Assembly (NCBI GenBank): GCA_913051705.1
Contig: CAJXCW010000004.1
Span: forward strand, 1 to 53,202
Source: an uncultured bacterium
GTDB taxonomy: Bacteria; JAAXHH01
DNA: 53,202 nucleotides
Direction of reading: 5' to 3'
Below, piece after piece: positions 1-8,387 of the stretch. The first letter of the stretch is position 1; each line of letters begins with the position of its first letter. Below the pieces are notes generated by a model. It saw only the letters and a program-made list of their open reading frames with translations, was not told the origin of the DNA and ran no database searches. Position numbers and translations under genes: made by a program.

Positions 1-2
1 AA

Positions 3-1166
3 GGCCGTACGCGGTACTTCATTGTATTTGATTTGGGTCAAAAATGGGACGATAAGCAATGCCTTTGGAGACGTAATCAGAAGTGGGAAAAAGTGCCCGC
101 CCCCGATACGAAAAAGCATGCTGAGGCATTGCTTGCGGAGCGCCTCAGCCAACTTAACAGGAGCGAATATCTGGAGCTGTCCAAAATCACGTTCGCAGAA
201 TTCCAGAATATCTGGATGGAGAAGTATGCCATCGGGGAAGGTCAGATAAGGCCTTCTACCTTGGTCCTCTACGATGGTCATTTTAGGAACCATCTGATAC
301 CGGCATTCGGCGGCACGGTGCTTTCCAAGATAGGTGTTGAGGACATCCAAGGGTTTAAAGCAGAAAAAACAGCATCCGGGTTGTCACCACAGACCGTTAA
401 ACATCTTCTCAGGTTATTACGCCAGATGCTTGACCATGCTATTGATTGGGGCTATATTCGTACGAATCCGGCCAAGAAGGTACGCAACCCGAGGATACCG
501 AGAAGGGATATGGATTGCCTGACTGCTGAGGAGGTCGGGGTTTTCTTGAATCACGTGCCTGATAAATGGTATCCGTTTTTTCTGACGGCGATCGTAACCG
601 GCCTTCGGGCAGGCGAACTGATTGGAATGAAGTGGAGGAATCTGGATTGGAACCGGGGTCAGTATTTCGTCAAAGAAACGTTTCTAAGGCCAAGAGGCGG
701 ACATCCAGCATGTATGGCCGAACCCAAGACGGATTCATCTATGGCGCCGGTTGACCTGACGCCATCATGTCTTGACGCATTACGCCACCATAGAGCCCGT
801 CAGAATGAAGAAAAGCTACAAGCAGGGGACAAATATCAGAATCAGGATTTAATATTCGCTACGCCGCTCGGAACGTGGGTACACCCATCGAATACAACAA
901 ATCGAGTATTTCACCCGACCCTAAAGGCGGCTGGTATCCGTCAAATTCGTTTCCATGATCTGAGACATACATGCGCGTCCCTGCTTATTGCTCAGAACGA
1001 ATCACCGAAATACATCCAGACGCAACTACGACATGCATCCTTTGAAATGACGTTCGATAGATACGGCCATTTGTTCCCGGACAGCAACAAAGAAGCGGCC
1101 TCCAGACTTGACCAAGCCATATTTGGCGGGGCTTCCCGGACGTCATTCGGTGGAAGATCCATCTAA
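3..1166 (+). CDS. Tyrosine recombinase (phage/ICE-type integrase), 5' partial
   Basis: Site-specific tyrosine recombinase that would integrate or excise a mobile element. The frame is open to the window edge and the residues before the first TTG (33) read like the N-terminal arm-binding domain of the family, so the true start lies upstream. A SAM-like core-binding domain follows (about 190-480). The catalytic set is visible: Arg in TGLRAGE (codon 606), HDLRH (His 954, Arg 963), His in LRHAS and the nucleophile Tyr in DRYGH (codon 1062). The C-terminus looks complete and the stop lies in a CCATCTAA repeat. The next gene is an epimerase missing its front half, which fits an element boundary here. 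No excisionase or cargo is visible because the element extends leftward. Confidence 0.93.
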   Translation, partial: GRTRYFIVFDLGQKWDDKQCLWRRNQKWEKVPAPDTKKHAEALLAERLSQLNRSEYLELSKITFAEFQNIWMEKYAIGEGQIRPSTLVLYDGHFRNHLIPAFGGTVLSKIGVEDIQGFKAEKTASGLSPQTVKHLLRLLRQMLDHAIDWGYIRTNPAKKVRNPRIPRRDMDCLTAEEVGVFLNHVPDKWYPFFLTAIVTGLRAGELIGMKWRNLDWNRGQYFVKETFLRPRGGHPACMAEPKTDSSMAPVDLTPSCLDALRHHRARQNEEKLQAGDKYQNQDLIFATPLGTWVHPSNTTNRVFHPTLKAAGIRQIRFHDLRHTCASLLIAQNESPKYIQTQLRHASFEMTFDRYGHLFPDSNKEAASRLDQAIFGGASRTSFGGRSI

Positions 1167-1212
1167 AGCCCATCTAACGTCCATCTAACGGAACAGGCCA
1201 AAACAGGCCAAA
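1159..1212. repeat. Short direct repeats at the integrase 3' end (possible arm/att sites)
   Basis: CCATCTAA occurs three times at exact 11-bp spacing (1159, 1170, 1181), and ACAGGCCAAA occurs twice in tandem (1193, 1203). The first copy contains the integrase stop codon. Iterons of about one helical turn beside an integrase gene often bind integrase or excisionase. That role is inferred; the repeats themselves are plain in the sequence. Confidence 0.6.
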
Positions 1213-1289
1213 AAGACAGAAATTAATATAAAGGCGAATCGCTCTAAAACCCATATATAACAAGCGGATACGAAACAATAGGAAATACC

Positions 1290-1820
1290 ATGAAAGGAGT
1301 GAAACAGCTTTGTGAGCAGGAACTCATACAGGCCGATACCGGCGATATGGTATGGACCATCGTTCGGCCTTGCCATATTTATGGGCCCGGATCAAAACTG
1401 GGCTGTCTGCCGCTACACGGGCGTGATCCGGATCTTCTCAGGAAAATGCGCGCCGGCGAGACGCTTCAACTGGTCGGCGCCGGTCATTTTCTGCAGCAGC
1501 CCATCCTGGTTCATGATCTGGCGGAGACGATCATCAGCATTGCAGGTCATTACACGGCGCACCGTGAAATTTTCAATATAGCGGGTCCTGATGTGATCGA
1601 ATCCCGGCAGTATTATCAGATCATCGCTGACAAACTGGTTGTTGAACTGCATATAGAAGAAATTTCCGTCAGATCGTATGCTGCACAAAATCCGGCCCAG
1701 ACGCCGTTCCTGTGCCATCGCATCTATGATCTCAGCCGTCTACAGGCCAGTGGCATGAAGGTGCCTTCTACCTCGATTGAGAAAGGGTTGGGGTTGCATG
1801 TGGAAGCTTTATTAGCTTAA
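1290..1820 (+). pseudogene. NAD-dependent epimerase/dehydratase, N-terminal half missing
   Basis: This encodes the C-terminal portion of an extended short-chain dehydrogenase/reductase. The IVRPCHIYGPGS segment is the usual RP..vYGPg motif, followed by substrate-domain sequence such as QPILVHDLAETI and FNIAGPDVI. Family members are about 300 residues; here only 176 remain and the Rossmann GxxGxxG is absent. The remaining protein starts at MKGVK, where the catalytic YxxxK should be, with Met in place of Tyr. The upstream sequence in frame is stop-bounded and AT-rich. An AGGA lies just before the ATG, so a truncated product might be made, but it could not bind NAD in the normal way. I infer disruption by the neighbouring integrase element. 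Confidence 0.75.
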
Positions 1821-1839
1821 AGGAAATAGAGAGAATGAC

Positions 1840-2223
1840 ATGGAATTAAAATTTATCGATCAGGCGCCTGAGGCGATCGGCCCCTATGCGCATGCCGTCA
1901 GAACAGGTCATCTGGTGATCTGTTCCGGCCAGACCCCGCTCGATCCTGACACAAGCGAACTGGTTGGTTCGAATATTCAGGAGCAGACTGAGCGGGTCTT
2001 ACGTAATCTGGCTATTGTCCTTGAAGGGGTGGGGTTAACGCTGAACGATGTGGTGAAAACCAATGTCTATTTAAAATCGATGGATGATTTTGACGGCATG
2101 AATGAAACCTATGCCGAAATGTTCGGCCTTCACAGACCTGCACGCACGACCATCGCCGTGAAGCAAAATCCCCTGGATGCGCTGGTGGAGATCGAATGTA
2201 TTGCAGAGATCAGGGAAGGATAG
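1840..2223 (+). CDS. ridA: RidA family enamine/imine deaminase (YjgF/UK114)
   Basis: A 127-residue protein of the usual RidA length, which as a trimer hydrolyses reactive enamines and imines (for example 2-aminoacrylate) released by PLP enzymes. Seen are the N-terminal IGPYAHAV, the SGQTPLD strand, VVKTNVYL, and the C-terminal PARTTIAV with the substrate-binding Arg, then VEIECIA with the conserved Glu. It starts 19 bases after the truncated epimerase, with a purine-rich leader. Several PLP enzymes a few kilobases away would give it a plausible job, though no operon links them. A true RidA rather than an Rid2-7 paralogue is likely from the Arg and Glu pair. Confidence 0.93.
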   Translation: MELKFIDQAPEAIGPYAHAVRTGHLVICSGQTPLDPDTSELVGSNIQEQTERVLRNLAIVLEGVGLTLNDVVKTNVYLKSMDDFDGMNETYAEMFGLHRPARTTIAVKQNPLDALVEIECIAEIREG

Positions 2224-2262
2224 CCTGGCGAATCAAATTTGGTCGGTGATTCAATCTCGAGA

Positions 2263-3216
2263 TTATCCTGCCTTTACTGAATATATATTCGGTAAATCTT
2301 CAGCGACCTTTGTCCAGGAGGCACCGGCATCGGTACTTTTGTGCAAGATACCGTCACGGCGACCGCAATAGGCATGATCGGCATGGGCTGTGGAGAAAAT
2401 GATGCAGAAGGTGTCGATCTCATCCGGACATTCGGCAGGGAGGCCGGCGGTGATTTTCATCCAGGTTCCACCACAGTCTTCGCTACGATACAGGGCAAAC
2501 CGCTTCCCATGCGTACGCCAGCCGCCCGGATTGGTCGGTGAGCCGCTAATGAGCATGATGTCGGGATTTTGAGGATGGATAGCGATGCCGCGGGTATACA
2601 GGTTGTCCAGCCCGGCGTTGCGCCGTTCCCAGTTGTCGCCTTCATCAGGGCTGTAGTAAAATCCATCGGCCGTCGCTGCATACACGGCATCAGGGTTCAT
2701 CGCGTGCGTGGCCACTTCGTGGACGTCCAGTTCCAGCCCATCGTTTGTCGGCGTCCATGTTTCTCCACCGTCAAGCGTCCGCATGATGCCGCCCACATGA
2801 ATATCGAGATACAGACCGCCTTCATTTGTTGGATGCGCCGCGACACTACGCACCGCCGCCAGTCCGCCCGGCGCATACCAGTCCTTCGCATACTCCCGGG
2901 CGTGCAACGGCTCCATCATCCACCACGTATCCTGATCACGCTGATACAACACCGGCGGCTCGCCCCCCAGGTAGAGATGATCCCCGTTAGCCAGGACCGT
3001 GGTTGGTCCTTCGTCATTATCGGGTGTGATTTCCGTCCAATCCGGATCAGGCAATCGCCCCGACCAGACACGCTGACCGCTTTCTACTGCCACGACTGTA
3101 TGATCCGATTGTAAAGTCAGATCGCGAATACGCTTGCCGTTCAGGCCGAGAGAGTGGCCTGTGTCGGTCTCCTCATTCCACTGGTATACACCGTCCTGGG
3201 TGCCGATAAGTAGCAT
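2263..3216 (-). CDS. BNR/sialidase-type beta-propeller protein (sortilin-like repeats)
   Basis: A 317-residue soluble protein with repeats of the Asp-box/photosystem-stability-factor-like fold. Repeated blades read GVYQWNEETD, GGIMRTLDGGETWTP, GFYYSPDEGDNWERR, LYRSEDCGGTWMKI and ILHKSTDAGASWTKV, each with the S/T-x-D-x-G-x-x-W Asp-box core. I chose the start at 3216 because AGGAG lies seven bases before it; a longer frame to 3258 has no such site. No signal peptide is visible, so it is probably cytoplasmic. Such proteins in these lineages are usually named exo-alpha-sialidase or WD40/YVTN-like, but no sialidase catalytic set is evident. Function unknown. Confidence 0.85.
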   Translation of the reverse strand: MLLIGTQDGVYQWNEETDTGHSLGLNGKRIRDLTLQSDHTVVAVESGQRVWSGRLPDPDWTEITPDNDEGPTTVLANGDHLYLGGEPPVLYQRDQDTWWMMEPLHAREYAKDWYAPGGLAAVRSVAAHPTNEGGLYLDIHVGGIMRTLDGGETWTPTNDGLELDVHEVATHAMNPDAVYAATADGFYYSPDEGDNWERRNAGLDNLYTRGIAIHPQNPDIMLISGSPTNPGGWRTHGKRFALYRSEDCGGTWMKITAGLPAECPDEIDTFCIIFSTAHADHAYCGRRDGILHKSTDAGASWTKVAEDLPNIYSVKAG

Positions 3217-3455
3217 GACAGGCTCCTTTGACTTGGGATATTTAACCACGGAGAGCATAGGGAATTTTTGGTTTAAAATGCTATTTTATATTGAAAACAA
3301 TTTGAATTTGAATAACAAGGTAAAAATGTTGGTATCCTAATTGAACATAGGTTACACTGTATAGGAAACGACGAAACAACGAAACGACGAATCACGAAGA
3401 CCATCACCGATATCGCTTTTGACTTTTAATCCGCACTCCGCACTCCGCAATCGTC

Positions 3456-3990
3456 ATGACTTTAGACCCCCATCAACTCATTAAAAAAATCCAGCAGACC
3501 TCAGATAATGGGAAAGATACACCGGCACGTAGGGCGGCGTTCTCTGAGCTGGCCGGTATCAGGATATGGCCCGGCCCGTGAGGCGCTTGAACAAGCCGAC
3601 GTCAAGCAGGATCTCTCCGCTTTGCTGGTGATAGGCGATTGGAAAGAAGCCCAACAGCACATCAAAGATAATCCGTCGATTCTGGAAGATGACGGACCTT
3701 ACGGCGCCGTCATCCATGTGCTTGCCCGGGAAGGATACACCGATGCTGTTCGTGTCCTTCTGGAATCAGGGGTCTCACCCAACAGACCCTGGTCCCGGCA
3801 ATACGGTCATACTCCGCTCTATATGGCCACCCTGTTTGTCGAGGCCGGCGCTCACATTAACCCGATCGAATACGCCCATTTGAATACCCCGCTCTCCTGG
3901 GCAAATTATAAAGGCCATAAAAAGATTGTCGATTATCTGGCGCAACATGGCGGCACGACTCATTCGGATGAATTTTATGTAATGCCTTAA
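3456..3990 (+). pseudogene. Ankyrin-repeat protein, frameshifted and internally deleted
   Basis: An ATG at 3456 opens a frame reading MTLDPHQLIKKIQQ, which ends at a TGA near 3579. A second frame (open from before 3508 to 3990) takes over at about 3550-3580 with GPAREALEQADVKQDLSALL and continues into ankyrin repeats (GAVIHVLAREGYTDAVRVLLESG; NTPLSWANYKGHKKIVDYLAQHG). The two halves fit one protein if one frameshift is repaired. In the second repeat HTPLYMAT runs straight into LFVEAGA, lacking about ten residues of the usual helix-turn-helix. No good ribosome site precedes either start. I read this as a decaying copy of the ankyrin family that also fills the next two genes. A shorter functional protein starting at 3508 cannot be excluded. 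Confidence 0.6.
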
Positions 3991-4013
3991 TGGCACAACA
4001 AAGGAGATATAAC

Positions 4014-4859
4014 ATGTCCCATACATCAAACCATTTATCTCGACGCACGTTCATGGGTATATCGATCACCGGCGTTACCGTTCTGGCGATCCCGCCGGTG
4101 ATGGCCCAGGAAGATGACATGAAGGCAACAACGGTTACGGCAGAGTTTCCCCGGCAGGATCTGGCAGCCGTCTATAGTGTGGTTGCGGCCTCGCATGGGC
4201 AATTTGATCGGGTGAAAGAACTGGTGACGGCCCGGCCAGCGCTGGCGAAAGCTTCCTGGGACTGGGGATACGGTGATTGGGAAAGCGCTCTGGGCGCCGC
4301 CTCGCATACAGGGCGAACCGATATCGCGAAAGTCCTCATCGAGCATGGCGCCCGACCGAATATTTTCACCTTTACTCTGCTCGGCAAGCTGGATGCCGTC
4401 CGTAGCATCGTCGAGGCCGTTCCCGGCATTCAACGTACCGCCGGGCCTCACGATATTACGCTTATGCAACATGCCCGCAACAGGCTGGTCCGCAAAGATA
4501 TTTCCGACCAGAATCGTGGAAAAATGGAAGCGGTGATCACCTACCTTGACTCTCTTGGAGATGCTGATGCAGGTGCGGTAAGCGAAGATATAACGGAAGA
4601 GCAGAAGACCATTTACCTGGGGAGTTATTCATTCGGTGCCGGATCTGAGAATACGTTCACCGTGTATTTGCATCGCCTCGGCTGGTTGTCCCTTAAAAGG
4701 GGCGATGAGAGCGGACGGCGGCTTAATCTCGTAGAGCCGAATACGTTTGCGCCAAGTGGTGCGCCAGCAGTCCGGGTTAGATTCGAGGTGGTTGGCGGAA
4801 GGGCGGCATCACTGACCGTTCATGATCCGATGCCTCTTGTAAAAGCTGTACGCATGTAA
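4014..4859 (+). CDS. Tat-exported ankyrin-repeat protein with DUF3471-like C-terminus
   Basis: A 281-residue protein. The start at 4014 has AAGGAGAT six bases upstream, better than the in-frame ATG at 3990. The N-terminus SRRTFMGISITG plus a hydrophobic run and AQ cleavage region is a twin-arginine signal, so it is exported folded. Degenerate ankyrin repeats follow (DRVKELVTARPALAKA; SALGAASHTGRTDIAKVLIEHGARPN; a broken third). The last 90 residues form a beta-rich domain (YLGSYSFG, LSLKRGDESGRRL, VRVRFEVVGGRAASLTVH) resembling the DUF3471 domain found at the end of serine beta-lactamase-like proteins. No catalytic residues recognised. It lies between two other ankyrin genes on the same strand. 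Confidence 0.82.
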   Translation: MSHTSNHLSRRTFMGISITGVTVLAIPPVMAQEDDMKATTVTAEFPRQDLAAVYSVVAASHGQFDRVKELVTARPALAKASWDWGYGDWESALGAASHTGRTDIAKVLIEHGARPNIFTFTLLGKLDAVRSIVEAVPGIQRTAGPHDITLMQHARNRLVRKDISDQNRGKMEAVITYLDSLGDADAGAVSEDITEEQKTIYLGSYSFGAGSENTFTVYLHRLGWLSLKRGDESGRRLNLVEPNTFAPSGAPAVRVRFEVVGGRAASLTVHDPMPLVKAVRM

Positions 4860-4882
4860 GGCGATTGTTGAATTATAAATTG

Positions 4883-4906
4883 TGAATTATGATTTATAAC
4901 CTTATA
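4883..4906. repeat. 24-bp AT-rich dispersed repeat, copy 1
   Basis: TGAATTATGATTTATAACC followed by TTATA; a copy with one mismatch occurs at 39125-39148 upstream of threonine synthase. It contains the heptamer GAATTAT and belongs to the heptamer-rich intergenic DNA of this window. No function can be assigned. Confidence 0.6.
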
Positions 4907-4957
4907 CATGGTCTATTGTATGACTATTGGTATAAGATCAATACGGAAGGAAAAGAG

Positions 4958-5155
4958 ATGACGACCATATCTCAGGAGCAGATCACCGCCGCCGTCCGGC
5001 ATGACCATCTTGATATGGTCAAATGCCTGCTCGAAAACGGCATAGACGATATCAACGTACTTAATTTTAATGATCAGATGTCGCTTCAAGCAGCGATTGA
5101 AAATGGAAATGAGGATATGGCGAAGATGTTAAAAGCATTTGGCGGATCGGCTTAA
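4958..5155 (+). CDS. Small ankyrin-repeat protein (65 aa)
   Basis: The start at 4958 is preceded by GGAAGGAAAAGAG, a usable ribosome site; the longer frame from 4889 has none. The product, beginning MTTISQEQITAAVRHD, consists of about two ankyrin motifs: HLDMVKCLLENGIDDINV and MSLQAAIENGNEDMAKML. It has no signal peptide and is too short to form a full ankyrin solenoid alone, so it may pair with another protein or be a remnant of a longer gene. Third of three consecutive ankyrin genes on the plus strand. Confidence 0.65.
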   Translation: MTTISQEQITAAVRHDHLDMVKCLLENGIDDINVLNFNDQMSLQAAIENGNEDMAKMLKAFGGSA

Positions 5156-5181
5156 AAGCTGGTAGATCGCCGCTGTTACGC

Positions 5182-5234
5182 CCCCTCTCAGCGGGACCGA
5201 AGGCAAAGCCTTCAGGGAGCCTTTGAGGGGTTTT
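5182..5234. terminator. Probable bidirectional terminator between convergent genes
   Basis: An outer stem CCCCTC (5182-5187) pairs with GAGGGG (5225-5230), followed by TTTT. An inner perfect hairpin GAAGGC-AAA-GCCTTC lies at 5199-5213. It sits between the end of the small ankyrin gene and the end of the minus-strand oxidoreductase. Confidence 0.6.
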
Positions 5235-6618
5235 AAGAGGGTAAAGGCATAATCTTGGGAATGTATTGAGGTTTGTCGCTAAACATCTTCTCCATGTTTC
5301 GCCGCAGTTTTATTATCGGGTCGGTCGCCTCATACATAATGTCCGACCACCGGACCGGACGTCCGGCAGCCACAGGACGGGCCAGCCTCATGCCGTGGGC
5401 CAGTCCAATGGGTAGATGGCCAGTCTTAAGGCCATCCGCTGCGGGTCGCAGGGCGCCGTAGACGAGATATCCCCCTTCGCCGTCCAGGACCTCACCCGCA
5501 GCCAGATCGCGCTTGGCTATGGTAACGATGTCCCCCAGAAAACCGGTGGGACAACCGGTCGCTTCACCGTTCAGGCCGGCGCGAAGCACACTGACGTTCA
5601 GTTCGAGGCCGACAAAATGAATGGGCCTGTACAGGAGGCCATATTGTCCGGTAGAATCCGTCTGCACCCCATACTCCCCGAAACACCGCTGGACATATTC
5701 GCTCGGCGCCGAAAAGGTAATATAAACGCCCCAACGCAGATCCCGTTCCACAGGACGGCCATCCCTATGCAAGCTTGATACCACCTCAACCGTCCCGGAA
5801 TGACTTAGGATTCCGCCGTCGGTTTCCGGGCGACAAATATTCGGGATATCGTCTATGCCGCCCGGAGGAAAACCGAGGCCATGCGGCTGCGGTTTCAACC
5901 CGGTGGCATTCGCTACGGCGGCCATCTCGATAGCGGCTTTGGTCCCGTCGAGAAACGAGTTAAATAAAATGGGATTAAAGCCGCCCTTCTCGATCTGTTC
6001 CGGGGTAAAACCGTAATAATCCCACACTGTATCCGGCGTGGAAGCGTGATATGCCGGCAAGAATTTATTGCCTTTACCGGCACACACCACTTCAAATCCG
6101 TTCATCCGTGCCCAGTCTATCAGTTCGCAAATTAAAGCAGGCTGATCGCCGTAGGCCAGGCTGTAGACGACGCCCGCTTTCTCCGCATTTTGTGCCAGGA
6201 GCGGTCCAACCAGCACATCCGCTTCTACATTAACCATCACGATGTGCTTGCCGTGATAAATCGCCGCCATCGCATGCCTGGCGCCGACGATGGGATCACC
6301 CGTCGCCTCGATGATCACCTCGATCTCATCCGCCCGGATGAGGGCCATACTGTCCTCGGTCTGCCAGGTGGCCCCCGTCTTGATCGCCAGATCCATATCT
6401 CGTGCATCCGTCTGTTCCTCAGGCCATTCAGCACAAAGAAACGCCTCACGAATACGTTCTTTCGACAGATCCGCGACCCCAGCCACATGCAGCCCCTGCA
6501 CTCGATGCGCCTGGCTCAAGTACATCGTGCCGAACTTTCCGGCCCCGATCAGCCCCACACGGAGGGGATGGCCGGCTTCGCTGCGGGTGTGGAGTTTGTT
6601 GAGGAGAGATGCGTCCAT
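5233..6618 (-). CDS. NAD(P)-dependent oxidoreductase with C-terminal SAF domain (homoserine-dehydrogenase-like)
   Basis: A 461-residue protein of the COG4091-type family. The N-terminal Rossmann fold carries GLIGAGKFG (residues 22-30). A central region (IIEATGDPIVGARHAM; GDQPALICELIDWAR) resembles homoserine dehydrogenase-like catalytic domains. The C-terminus is a SAF domain (AKRDLAAGEVLDGEGGY to LPIGLAHGMRLARPV). The start at 6618 is chosen because the extra 29 codons upstream run through repeat DNA and do not look coded. Family members act on small hydroxy or oxo acids, but the substrate is unknown. It is the downstream member of a minus-strand block of PLP enzymes, so it may reduce or oxidise a product of theirs. 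Confidence 0.8.
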   Translation of the reverse strand: MDASLLNKLHTRSEAGHPLRVGLIGAGKFGTMYLSQAHRVQGLHVAGVADLSKERIREAFLCAEWPEEQTDARDMDLAIKTGATWQTEDSMALIRADEIEVIIEATGDPIVGARHAMAAIYHGKHIVMVNVEADVLVGPLLAQNAEKAGVVYSLAYGDQPALICELIDWARMNGFEVVCAGKGNKFLPAYHASTPDTVWDYYGFTPEQIEKGGFNPILFNSFLDGTKAAIEMAAVANATGLKPQPHGLGFPPGGIDDIPNICRPETDGGILSHSGTVEVVSSLHRDGRPVERDLRWGVYITFSAPSEYVQRCFGEYGVQTDSTGQYGLLYRPIHFVGLELNVSVLRAGLNGEATGCPTGFLGDIVTIAKRDLAAGEVLDGEGGYLVYGALRPAADGLKTGHLPIGLAHGMRLARPVAAGRPVRWSDIMYEATDPIIKLRRNMEKMFSDKPQYIPKIMPLPS

Positions 6619-6641
6619 TGGTGATTTACTGATTGGTGATT

Positions 6642-6684
6642 GCATGTGTCCTGCGGACACGATGCGAGCCCTTCGGGGTTGACT
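6642..6684. repeat. 43-bp intergenic repeat, copy A
   Basis: This begins GCATGTGTCC and contains the hairpins GTGTCC-TGC-GGACAC and GCCC-TTC-GGGG-like, ending GGGGTTGACT. A near-identical copy lies at 6802-6844, about four differences apart. Both are in the leader of the SAF oxidoreductase gene. Confidence 0.7.
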
Positions 6685-6801
6685 GATGGATTTCGCTTCG
6701 CTCAATCGAAAGTTATGAACGCCTCTTCGAGGCTTTATTAGAACGCGCTACGCTTCGCTCGCTTTGCTTTTGGTGATTGACTGATGGGTGATTGACTGAT
6801 G

Positions 6802-6844
6802 GCATGTGTCCTTAGGGCACGATGCGAGCCTTTCGGGGTTGACT
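6802..6844. repeat. 43-bp intergenic repeat, copy B
   Basis: Second copy of the element at 6642-6684, preceded by tandem TGGGTGATTGACTGA units (6769-6800). Together with copy A it fills most of the 280-bp gap 6619-6897, where I see no gene. The stem-loops suggest either structured RNA or a small mobile palindromic repeat. Confidence 0.65.
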
Positions 6845-6897
6845 TGTTTTTGCCTTTTCAATCACCACATCACTAAATTACCAAATCACCATTTCCC

Positions 6898-8358
6898 TCA
6901 GTCCCCTAGCCCCGCATACTTACAAACGATCTCTACAGCTTTAACCAGCGTTTTCGCACCGAGGGTGGCATATTCTTCGATCAGATTGCCTTCGGCATCG
7001 AGGGTACCCATACCGGGGCCGAGAAACATCTTACCGCTGTATATCGTGGCGGGTTCGACACCCATGTGTTCCTGGGCGGTCACGATGGGGTTGGTGTTAG
7101 CCCAGAGGTCTTCCAGGTTGAAGATCGGTATGCCGAATTCGCCGTCTTCCCAGGTCCGCTCGTAGTTCAGTTCTGTACCACCTAATTGATAGGTTTTGGC
7201 GAAGATGAGCTTGTCACGGAAGCGGGCGGGTTTCATCTGCTTGAATTCTTCTACAAAAATCTCGTGAAAACGATCGATAGGGTCGGTGACCAGATGCGGC
7301 TGATCACGCAGGACCTTCAGATAGGCGGTCAGGCCGACCACCGTATCGCGGCCCGGATCGCAGAAGGTATACACGGCTTTACCATGCGACGACAGTTCAC
7401 CGTAGCGCTGACCACCCAGGCCCATCCCTTTACGGATCGGATTGATGATTTCTTCCTTGCCGATCAGCAGGCCCGAAGCGGGCGCCCGGCCCGGTTTGTC
7501 CATACTGTAGGTGATGATGTCGCAATCGATATCGCGGGGATCCATACCGACGATAGGGATCGAGCCGCCGGTATCGACGATATAAGGTACATCGTAGTCG
7601 TGCGCCACTTCAGCCAATTTTTTCAGCATGATGGGCGCGCCGTTTTCGTCCTGTTCTCCGAGGCCGTAGCTGGGCGTGTCGTATCCGACGGTTGCGATGC
7701 CCGTCAGCAGGGACGCGTTACGGTAGGCCGCCTTTTTAACATTTTCAATCGTCTCGTCCACATCTACCTGTGTCAGCAGAGAAGTGGGATTGTACCGGAT
7801 GCCGTGGGGTTCGTATTTGGCCCCGGCCATGCGGACGTAAAGGGTTTCCAGGTTGGCCAGACTTTTGTTCTCGACACCTAATTCGCCTCCAGCGATGGTG
7901 CGGTCTACGAGTAAATTCTTATACTTGGGTGGAAAGGCACGACCATATCCGCCCAGCCATTCGTAATCTTCGCCGTACGGCATCAGCAAGCGACCGCGAT
8001 ACATATCGCCATGCCGCATGGTCGGCGGAGCACATAAGGTTTCCAGCGCAATACGAAGGACCGCCTCACAGGTATTGGCGACCACGGCATCATACGCATC
8101 CCCGTACACATCTTTGATGACTTCTCGAAGTTGATCCTCGATGACCCGCACCGGGTACGTCTTGCCGCTTCGATTGGCTTTGACGATCTCGTCAAGAACA
8201 TAGTCGGGCAGGTTACCGGGGCGCGCCGAACTCCCGGCATACAGGCCGATGTCTTCCTTCAATTTGTTGATACCGAGCTTCTCGCCGTATTGGCGTGCCT
8301 CTTCGTTGATTTTGGACATGTTGTCGTAGATCGATTGATACCATTGGTATTTATACAT
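6898..8358 (-). CDS. PLP-dependent fold-type I enzyme, SelA/aminotransferase-like, specificity unknown
   Basis: A 486-residue protein. The start at 8358 has TATGGA about six bases upstream. Key parts are an N-terminal helical region (MYKYQWYQSIYDNMSKINEEARQ), a PLP-phosphate region near ANTCEAVLRIAL, Asp of PYIVDTGGSIP (pyridine-N binding) and Lys of ITYSMDKPGRAPASGL (Schiff base), then GLLIGKEEIINPIRKGMGLGGQRYG. This last segment resembles selenocysteine synthase (SelA) and its non-SelA relatives. It is not SelA itself, as no selenium genes are nearby and the N-terminal tRNA-binding domain is not evident. It lies between a SAF oxidoreductase and a class V aminotransferase on the same strand, suggesting a shared amino-acid pathway. 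Confidence 0.75.
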   Translation of the reverse strand: MYKYQWYQSIYDNMSKINEEARQYGEKLGINKLKEDIGLYAGSSARPGNLPDYVLDEIVKANRSGKTYPVRVIEDQLREVIKDVYGDAYDAVVANTCEAVLRIALETLCAPPTMRHGDMYRGRLLMPYGEDYEWLGGYGRAFPPKYKNLLVDRTIAGGELGVENKSLANLETLYVRMAGAKYEPHGIRYNPTSLLTQVDVDETIENVKKAAYRNASLLTGIATVGYDTPSYGLGEQDENGAPIMLKKLAEVAHDYDVPYIVDTGGSIPIVGMDPRDIDCDIITYSMDKPGRAPASGLLIGKEEIINPIRKGMGLGGQRYGELSSHGKAVYTFCDPGRDTVVGLTAYLKVLRDQPHLVTDPIDRFHEIFVEEFKQMKPARFRDKLIFAKTYQLGGTELNYERTWEDGEFGIPIFNLEDLWANTNPIVTAQEHMGVEPATIYSGKMFLGPGMGTLDAEGNLIEEYATLGAKTLVKAVEIVCKYAGLGD

Positions 8359-8387
8359 GGGTTTTCCATAGTTAATGATACATGAAG

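Noticed and set aside
33-1166. Integrase start at the TTG at 33
   Set aside because: The frame is open to the edge and the preceding residues look like the family's N-terminal domain, so the start is outside the window.
2569-3114. Plus-strand frame of 181 aa
   Set aside because: Antisense to the BNR propeller gene, with biased composition and no family features.
7186-7881. Plus-strand frame of 231 aa
   Set aside because: Antisense to the well-supported PLP enzyme gene; a shadow frame.
6898-8358. SelA (selenocysteine synthase)
   Set aside because: Only the PLP core is similar; no SelB, SelD or tRNA-Sec is seen and the N-terminal domain differs.
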